From contig DATEDI010000020.1 of NCBI GenBank assembly GCA_035281745.1, positions 1 through 64,000 on the forward strand: a DNA stretch of 64,000 nt. Direction: 5' to 3'. Positions 59,559-64,000 of the stretch are shown piece after piece. Each line of letters begins with the position of its first letter. Within the stretch, counting starts at the first letter, position 1. A program made the position numbers and the translations under genes. This DNA comes from 66-474 sp035281745 (GTDB lineage: Bacteria > Pseudomonadota > Gammaproteobacteria > Xanthomonadales > Rhodanobacteraceae). Below the pieces are notes generated by a model. The model was not told the DNA's origin. It saw only the letters and a program-made list of their open reading frames with translations, and did not search any database.

Positions 59559-59705
59559 TCGCGCGAAAAGCCTGTTCGAGACGCGCGCGGTTGCCTGAAA
59601 CCCACGCCAAAGTTCTTCTCCTCATCGGAGAAGTGGTCCCGCGATTGGCGTAGTCTTTCGTCGGATCGAGGCGGCTGCCCACGGCAGGGGAACCGTTTGA
59701 ACGCG

Positions 59706-61520
59706 ATGCGTCGCGAAGGATTGATCTGGCTGGCCGCCTGCGCACTGCTCGCGTGCGCGGGTCCTGTGCGAGCCGGGTGCACGCTGGCCAAATACGGCAC
59801 GCTGTCCGTGGAGATGATCGGCGAACGGCCCACCACGCTCGTCAAGGTCAATGGCGCGGTGACGCGCTTCGCGATCGACACCGGCGCATTCTTCAGTTTC
59901 ATGTCGCACGCCAATGCCGGTGCGCTGGGATTGAGGGTTATCCCCGCGCCATTCGGGTTCCGCATGGGCGGAATCGGTGGCTCCGCCGTTGCGGAAACGA
60001 CCAGGATCAAGGATCTCGGCATCCTCGATACGGATCTGCACAACATCGATTTCGTGGTCGGCGGGTCGGACGCAGGCCAAGCCTGGCTGGGCGCCAATCT
60101 GCTCGATTTCGCGGATCTCGAAATCGACCTCGCCCAGGGCAAGGTGACGCTGTTCAAGCCGGATGGCTGCCGCAAGTCGGCGTTGGCTTATTGGGTCAAG
60201 GGCGGCGGCACCTACAACATTGCCGACTTGCATCCCTCCGTCAAATTGAACGACCGGCGCAGTTTCGTCGACGTGACGATCAACGGCAAAACGGTCCGCG
60301 CCTTGCTGGATAGCGGTGCTGCCGCCACCCTGCTCGACCGGCGGGCCGCCGAACGCGTGGGCATCGATCTGCACGGGCCCGGCGTGAAGGCGGGCGGCCG
60401 CATTCGCGGCGTCGGTAGCAAGACGTATCAGTCGTGGATCGTGCCCATCGACACGTTCTCGGTCGGCACGGAAACGATCCAGCACAGCGAGATGCTGGTG
60501 ATGGACGGCAATATCGGCGATGGCTCGATCGACATGATCCTGGGCGTCGACTTCATGCTGGCCCATCACATGTACATCGCCAACAGCCAGCGCAAGCTCT
60601 ATTTCACGTACAACGGCGGCCGCGTATTTTCGCTGGATACCGCCTCGATCGGAGCGCACGAGTCGGCTGCTGCCGCGGCGAACGATGCAGCTGGCGAACC
60701 GAAGACCGCGGCCGATTATGCGTTGCGCGGTCAGGCGCGTCTGGCGCGCGGCGAACTCGCGAACGCGCTTTCCGATCTGGACGCGGCCATCCGCCTGGAT
60801 CCGGGCAGTGCGGACGATCATCTGACACGTGCCCGCATTCTGCTCGCCCAAAAACATGCCGATGCGGCGTTGGCCGATCTGGACGAGGCGCTGACTCTCG
60901 ATCCGAAAAATCTCGATGCACTGCTGCTGCGCGCCCGGCTGCGTTATGGAAAAAAAGACGAAGCGGGCGTCGCGGCGGATATCGCGGCAGCGCAAAAGCT
61001 GGCGCCGGCCGGTTCGATGCAGTCCCGTGCCATCGCGTCGCTCTACATCGCCATCGACGAGCCGGGCAACGCGTTGCCTTTGCTGGACGCCTGGATACGC
61101 GGACATGGGGACGACGCTTCGCTCGGCAGTGCGCTCAACGAGCGCTGCTGGGCGCGCGCGTTGGCCAACCAGGCGCTGAAAGACGCGCTGCACGATTGCC
61201 GAAAGGCCATCAAACGCGACGGTGACCTGGCGGCTTATCAGGACAGTCTGGGCATGGTCTATCTGCGGATGGGCAACTACGCCGAAGCGATCAAGGCGTA
61301 TCGGCAGGCCATCGCGCAGTCGCCACACACCGCATGGTCGCACTACGGTCTTGGACTGGCAGAATTGCACAGCGGGCAGGCCGATGCCGGCAACGCCGAG
61401 TTGGCAACGGCGCGTTCGCTCGACAAGGAAATTGCCGCGCGTGCCGCCAAGCTCGGCCTGGTTGCGCCGGACGGGCCGCCCGTCAAGAACGCGTCCGATG
61501 CCTTACAGCCTTCCCGGTGA
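59706..61520 (+). CDS. Exported double aspartyl-protease-like protein with TPR repeats
   Basis: The protein (about 604 residues) has a signal peptide, then two retropepsin-like domains marked by FAIDTGAFFSF (about residue 55) and ALLDSGAAATLLD (about residue 195), each with the catalytic Asp-Thr/Ser-Gly. After about residue 330 there are TPR-type repeats (ANALSDLDAAIRLDPGS, ADAALADLDEALTLDPKN, YAEAIKAYRQAIAQSPHT). The two half domains could pair to a single active site, as in two-domain aspartic proteases. ATG at 59706 is chosen; TTG at 59697 is an alternative. It lies between coxC and the DUF2909/SURF1 genes, so a role in processing or assembly in the periplasm is possible. Confidence 0.85.
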   Translation: MRREGLIWLAACALLACAGPVRAGCTLAKYGTLSVEMIGERPTTLVKVNGAVTRFAIDTGAFFSFMSHANAGALGLRVIPAPFGFRMGGIGGSAVAETTRIKDLGILDTDLHNIDFVVGGSDAGQAWLGANLLDFADLEIDLAQGKVTLFKPDGCRKSALAYWVKGGGTYNIADLHPSVKLNDRRSFVDVTINGKTVRALLDSGAAATLLDRRAAERVGIDLHGPGVKAGGRIRGVGSKTYQSWIVPIDTFSVGTETIQHSEMLVMDGNIGDGSIDMILGVDFMLAHHMYIANSQRKLYFTYNGGRVFSLDTASIGAHESAAAAANDAAGEPKTAADYALRGQARLARGELANALSDLDAAIRLDPGSADDHLTRARILLAQKHADAALADLDEALTLDPKNLDALLLRARLRYGKKDEAGVAADIAAAQKLAPAGSMQSRAIASLYIAIDEPGNALPLLDAWIRGHGDDASLGSALNERCWARALANQALKDALHDCRKAIKRDGDLAAYQDSLGMVYLRMGNYAEAIKAYRQAIAQSPHTAWSHYGLGLAELHSGQADAGNAELATARSLDKEIAARAAKLGLVAPDGPPVKNASDALQPSR

Positions 61521-61661
61521 CGGGCTTGATGCCGGCAGGACACGCCGCGATCCGTGCTTTCGCGCTGGTGCTACCGGCCGGTCATCTTTCGTGGCCCGTC
61601 GTCACGCCACATCGCACGGTTGACCGGAGTTTGCGATAATTGCGGTTTCCGGTCCTCGTTC

Positions 61662-61886
61662 TCAGCGCACGTAAACCCCGTGCGGATGCAGCACGCCGGT
61701 GACGATGCCGATCACGATCAGCGCGAAAAGCAATACCGAGAAGATGACGCGTCGCGTCAACGCCCATACCGTACGGTTGCTGCCGGTACGGTCGGTCATC
61801 ATGAAATACAGCGCCTGCCCAAGTTCGAAAATCACCACCAGAAACACGATGACCAGTACGGCCTTGTATAGAGTGGCGAACGTCAT
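61662..61886 (-). CDS. DUF2909 twin-transmembrane protein
   Basis: The 74-residue protein is almost entirely two membrane helices (AVLVIVFLVVIFELGQALYFMM and IFSVLLFALIVIGIVTGVL) joined by a TDRTGSNRTV loop, the pattern of DUF2909 proteins. These are usually found beside surf1 in cytochrome oxidase regions, as here, but on the opposite strand. The function is unknown. Confidence 0.88.
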   Translation of the reverse strand: MTFATLYKAVLVIVFLVVIFELGQALYFMMTDRTGSNRTVWALTRRVIFSVLLFALIVIGIVTGVLHPHGVYVR

Positions 61887-61952
61887 GGGGATGGCGCGGG
61901 CGGAAAGGGCGATTATAGCGTCGTGGCCTACGCGGCCGGCGATGTGCGCGGC

Positions 61953-62696
61953 ATGATGCGGTTGCGGCGCCCCGGTCCGTTCGCGGTGTTGTTGACCCTC
62001 TTCGGCGTGGCGGTGTTCTGCGCGCTGGGCGTGTGGCAGCTCGAACGCGCGGCCTACAAGGAGACGGTGCTGGCGCGTTTCCACAACGCTGCGGCCGCGT
62101 CGCTGGTCAGTCTTTCCGACGCGCGCGCCGACCGCGAGCCGGATGCCTATCCGCACGTCAGGGTCACCGGCCGGCTGCAAGGCGATCGCGTGTATCTGCT
62201 GGACGACCAGATGCGCTCGGGCCGCCTGGGCGTGATGGTGTTCGTGCCGTTCCTGCCGGAAGCTTCGACGCGAACCCTGCTGGTGAACCTGGGCTTTCTC
62301 GCCAAGATGGGCGCGGACTCGACCACGCTGCCCGACATTCCGCCGATTCCCGATCATCCGGTGACGCTCACCGGCATCTACGCACCACCACCGTTACCGG
62401 GCCTGAAGCTGGGCGGCAATCCGCTGCTGCGTGAAAAAACCTGGCCCAAGCTGGTGACGTGGATCGATACGCAGTTGATCGCGGACGATCTGCACACTCG
62501 CGTATATCCGGATGTCCTCCTGATCGATCCCGATCCGCACAGCGCCTATATCCGCAGCTGGACGGCCAACGTGATGCCACCCGCCCGCCACCGCGCCTAC
62601 GCGTTGCAGTGGTTCAGCTTCGCGCTCGCCGCGATCGTGATGTTCGTCGTGCTGCATCGTGTCAAGCACGATGAAGTCGCCCCGGACGAGGAATGA
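61953..62696 (+). CDS. SURF1 family cytochrome oxidase assembly protein
   Basis: SURF1 proteins help insert heme a into oxidase subunit I. The 247-residue protein has an N-terminal helix (FAVLLTLFGVAVFCALGVWQLERA), the conserved ALGVWQLERAAYK motif, a periplasmic domain, and a C-terminal helix (ALQWFSFALAAIVMFVVLH). ATG at 61953 is preferred; the frame is open to 61923. It lies between the DUF2909 gene and the Sco-like gene. Confidence 0.9.
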   Translation: MMRLRRPGPFAVLLTLFGVAVFCALGVWQLERAAYKETVLARFHNAAAASLVSLSDARADREPDAYPHVRVTGRLQGDRVYLLDDQMRSGRLGVMVFVPFLPEASTRTLLVNLGFLAKMGADSTTLPDIPPIPDHPVTLTGIYAPPPLPGLKLGGNPLLREKTWPKLVTWIDTQLIADDLHTRVYPDVLLIDPDPHSAYIRSWTANVMPPARHRAYALQWFSFALAAIVMFVVLHRVKHDEVAPDEE

Positions 62697-62792
62697 CCCA
62701 TCCCGAAGCCACTGCTGCGCAATGGTTTCAACCCCTCGATCGGAGGGGCAGGCACACAGACATCCACGTACATTGACCTTTGAGGTTCCATC

Positions 62793-63350
62793 ATGAATTT
62801 GCGCAATCGACGACGCTTGCAGGCTGGCCTGATCGTCGCGATCTTCCTGGTACCGGTGATCGTGATGCTGGGGCTCACGCTGAATGGCTGGGTGCCGCAC
62901 GGGCGCAGCTATGGCCAGCGCATCCAGCCCGAACGCGATCTCGCCGGCGTGCCGGTGCAACGTGCGGACGGCACGTCGTTCACGTTCGACAACCACGATG
63001 CCGTATGGACGCTGGTGGCGCTGCCGGGACCGGACTGCGCCGAAAAGTGCCTGCGCCAGCTCGATCTGGTCCATCGCGTGCAGATCACGCTCGACCGGCA
63101 AGCCGACAAGTTGCGGCTGGTGTACCTCGGTGAGCCGCCGCAGGGGGCGGCCGTCGCAGGTTTCGAACGGGTCTGGACGCTCGCGACCACTTCTTCGCAC
63201 GCGTTGGACGACCTGCGTCCGACGCCGCCCGATTCGGTCAGCGCGTTGCTGGTGACGCCGAGCGGCAAAGCGATGCTGCACTACGCCGCCGGATTCGATG
63301 CGGAAGGTTTGCGGCAGGATCTCAAGAAAGCGGTCAAGGTGGCGCTGTGA
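62793..63350 (+). CDS. Sco-like thioredoxin-fold protein, copper delivery candidate
   Basis: The 185-residue protein has one N-terminal membrane helix (LIVAIFLVPVIVMLGLTLNG) and a thioredoxin-like domain. A CxxxC pair (CAEKCLRQ) lies where Sco1 proteins bind copper for CuA assembly. The usual distal His of Sco proteins is not obvious, so copper binding is not certain. It overlaps ctaA by GTGA and belongs to the same assembly module. Confidence 0.75.
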   Translation: MNLRNRRRLQAGLIVAIFLVPVIVMLGLTLNGWVPHGRSYGQRIQPERDLAGVPVQRADGTSFTFDNHDAVWTLVALPGPDCAEKCLRQLDLVHRVQITLDRQADKLRLVYLGEPPQGAAVAGFERVWTLATTSSHALDDLRPTPPDSVSALLVTPSGKAMLHYAAGFDAEGLRQDLKKAVKVAL

Positions 63351-64000
63351 CGCCGGCAGCCGGTTTTCCCTTGCGCGCGCTGGCGTGGCTGGCGTGCGTG
63401 CTCGCGTTTTTCCTGATCATGTACGGTTCGTTCGTGCGGTTGTCGAACGCCGGGCTGTCGTGCCCCGACTGGCCGACCTGCTACGGGCGCGTCACCTGGC
63501 CGGTGAAGCCGGCTGCCGTGGCCAAGGCCGACAAGGCGTTCCCCAATCGGCCGGTGGAAACCCACAAGGCGTGGCGCGAGCAAACCCACCGCTTCGCCGC
63601 CGGCACCCTGGGCGTGCTGGTGTTGGTCGAAGCTTTGGTGGCGACTTGGGCGACGAAGCGTCGCTTCGGGCTGGTCGTTGCGGCAGTGGTTTTGATAGGT
63701 ATCGGCATCCCGCTGTACATGGCCAGAGATTACGTATCGTCCAGCGTGGTCGCCGCGCTCGGCGAAGCGTTGCTGCTCGGCGTCGCGATCTTCTGGCGAG
63801 GATCGGGCTGGCGACGCATCGCGGTGCTGGCGCTGGCGGTGGTGTGTTTCCAGGCTTTGCTCGGTATGTGGACGGTGACGTGGTTGCTGAAGCCGATCGT
63901 GGTGTCAGGACATTTGCTGGGCGGCATGGCGACCTTCGCGCTGCTGGCGTGGGTGGCTTGGCGGCTGCAGCAACTGCAATGGGGTCAGAGTGGTGTTTCG
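63347..64000 (+). CDS. ctaA: Heme A synthase (CtaA/Cox15), 3' end cut
   Basis: CtaA oxidises heme O to heme A. The frame opens with GTG at 63347, overlapping the Sco-like stop, and runs off the window. The first 218 residues show helix 1 with MYGSFVRLSNAGLSCPDWPTCYG, which includes the usual cysteine-containing loop, and a heme-ligand region HRFAAGTLGVLVL. VSGHLLGGMATFALLA is also typical. The last visible bases (GGGGTCAGAG at 63981-63990) recall the start of the GGGTCAG repeat but remain in frame. Confidence 0.92.
   Translation, partial: MTPAAGFPLRALAWLACVLAFFLIMYGSFVRLSNAGLSCPDWPTCYGRVTWPVKPAAVAKADKAFPNRPVETHKAWREQTHRFAAGTLGVLVLVEALVATWATKRRFGLVVAAVVLIGIGIPLYMARDYVSSSVVAALGEALLLGVAIFWRGSGWRRIAVLALAVVCFQALLGMWTVTWLLKPIVVSGHLLGGMATFALLAWVAWRLQQLQWGQSGVS

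Noticed and set aside
1..64000. CRISPR arrays, tRNA or rRNA genes, insertion sequences, prophage genes
   Set aside because: None was seen: no regular spaced repeats, no cloverleaf candidates in the gaps, and no transposase, integrase or phage proteins.

Overview
The window looks like a chromosomal segment of a high-GC gammaproteobacterium of the order Xanthomonadales, most likely family Rhodanobacteraceae (Rhodanobacter/Dyella/Dokdonella-like). This is inferred from protein resemblance and gene order (trxA-rho opposite rhlB, ftsEX near rpoH, rpsU-yqeY opposite tsaD, a coxB-coxA-coxC-surf1 cluster with DUF2244 and DUF2909 genes), not from a database search. No tRNA, rRNA, CRISPR array, insertion sequence, prophage or integrase was seen. 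Several families of short palindromic repeats sit between genes, and two appear inside genes.

Layout. 1-13 kb: tail-truncated ankyrin gene, rho, trxA, rhlB, ftsEX, a two-receiver regulator, ung, rpoH with a CIRCE-like operator, priA with paired DnaA boxes upstream, and a DUF3667 membrane protein. 12.6-28 kb: a MATE exporter and SppA, then a sulfur-assimilation block (cysJIH, cysB/cysG divergent, 1-Cys peroxiredoxin, two cysteine synthases) with pheA inside it. 28-33.5 kb: a tight seven-gene minus-strand operon (ketoacyl synthase, acyl carrier protein, two half-size EamA/SMR transporters, GNAT-fold transferase, serine hydrolase, ureohydrolase-fold protein) of unknown product. 33.6-45 kb: yqeY, rpsU, tsaD, folB, folK, a frameshifted membrane gene, EcsC-like, pteridine reductase-like SDR, MidA-type methyltransferase, CPA2 antiporter and a 1150-residue membrane ankyrin protein. 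45.5-51.7 kb: FadL porin, two sigma-54-type promoters each preceded by palindromic GTCCGCGGAC-type sites, a secreted protein, a broken fadL copy, two MacB/FtsX-type permeases with no ATPase, and a DUF4168 protein. 52-64 kb: putA, then the aa3-type cytochrome c oxidase cluster, including a protease-like/TPR protein, SURF1, an Sco-like protein and the start of ctaA.

How it fits together. The cys genes cover PAPS reduction to sulfide, siroheme synthesis and cysteine formation; thioredoxin from trxA could supply CysH. The cox region encodes the oxidase core and several assembly factors, but no cox11/ctaG is seen between coxA and coxC. The two most interesting parts are the acyl-carrier operon at 28-33.5 kb, which looks like a complete synthesis-and-export module for an acylated molecule, and the duplicated sigma-54 control region at 46.7-48.4 kb.
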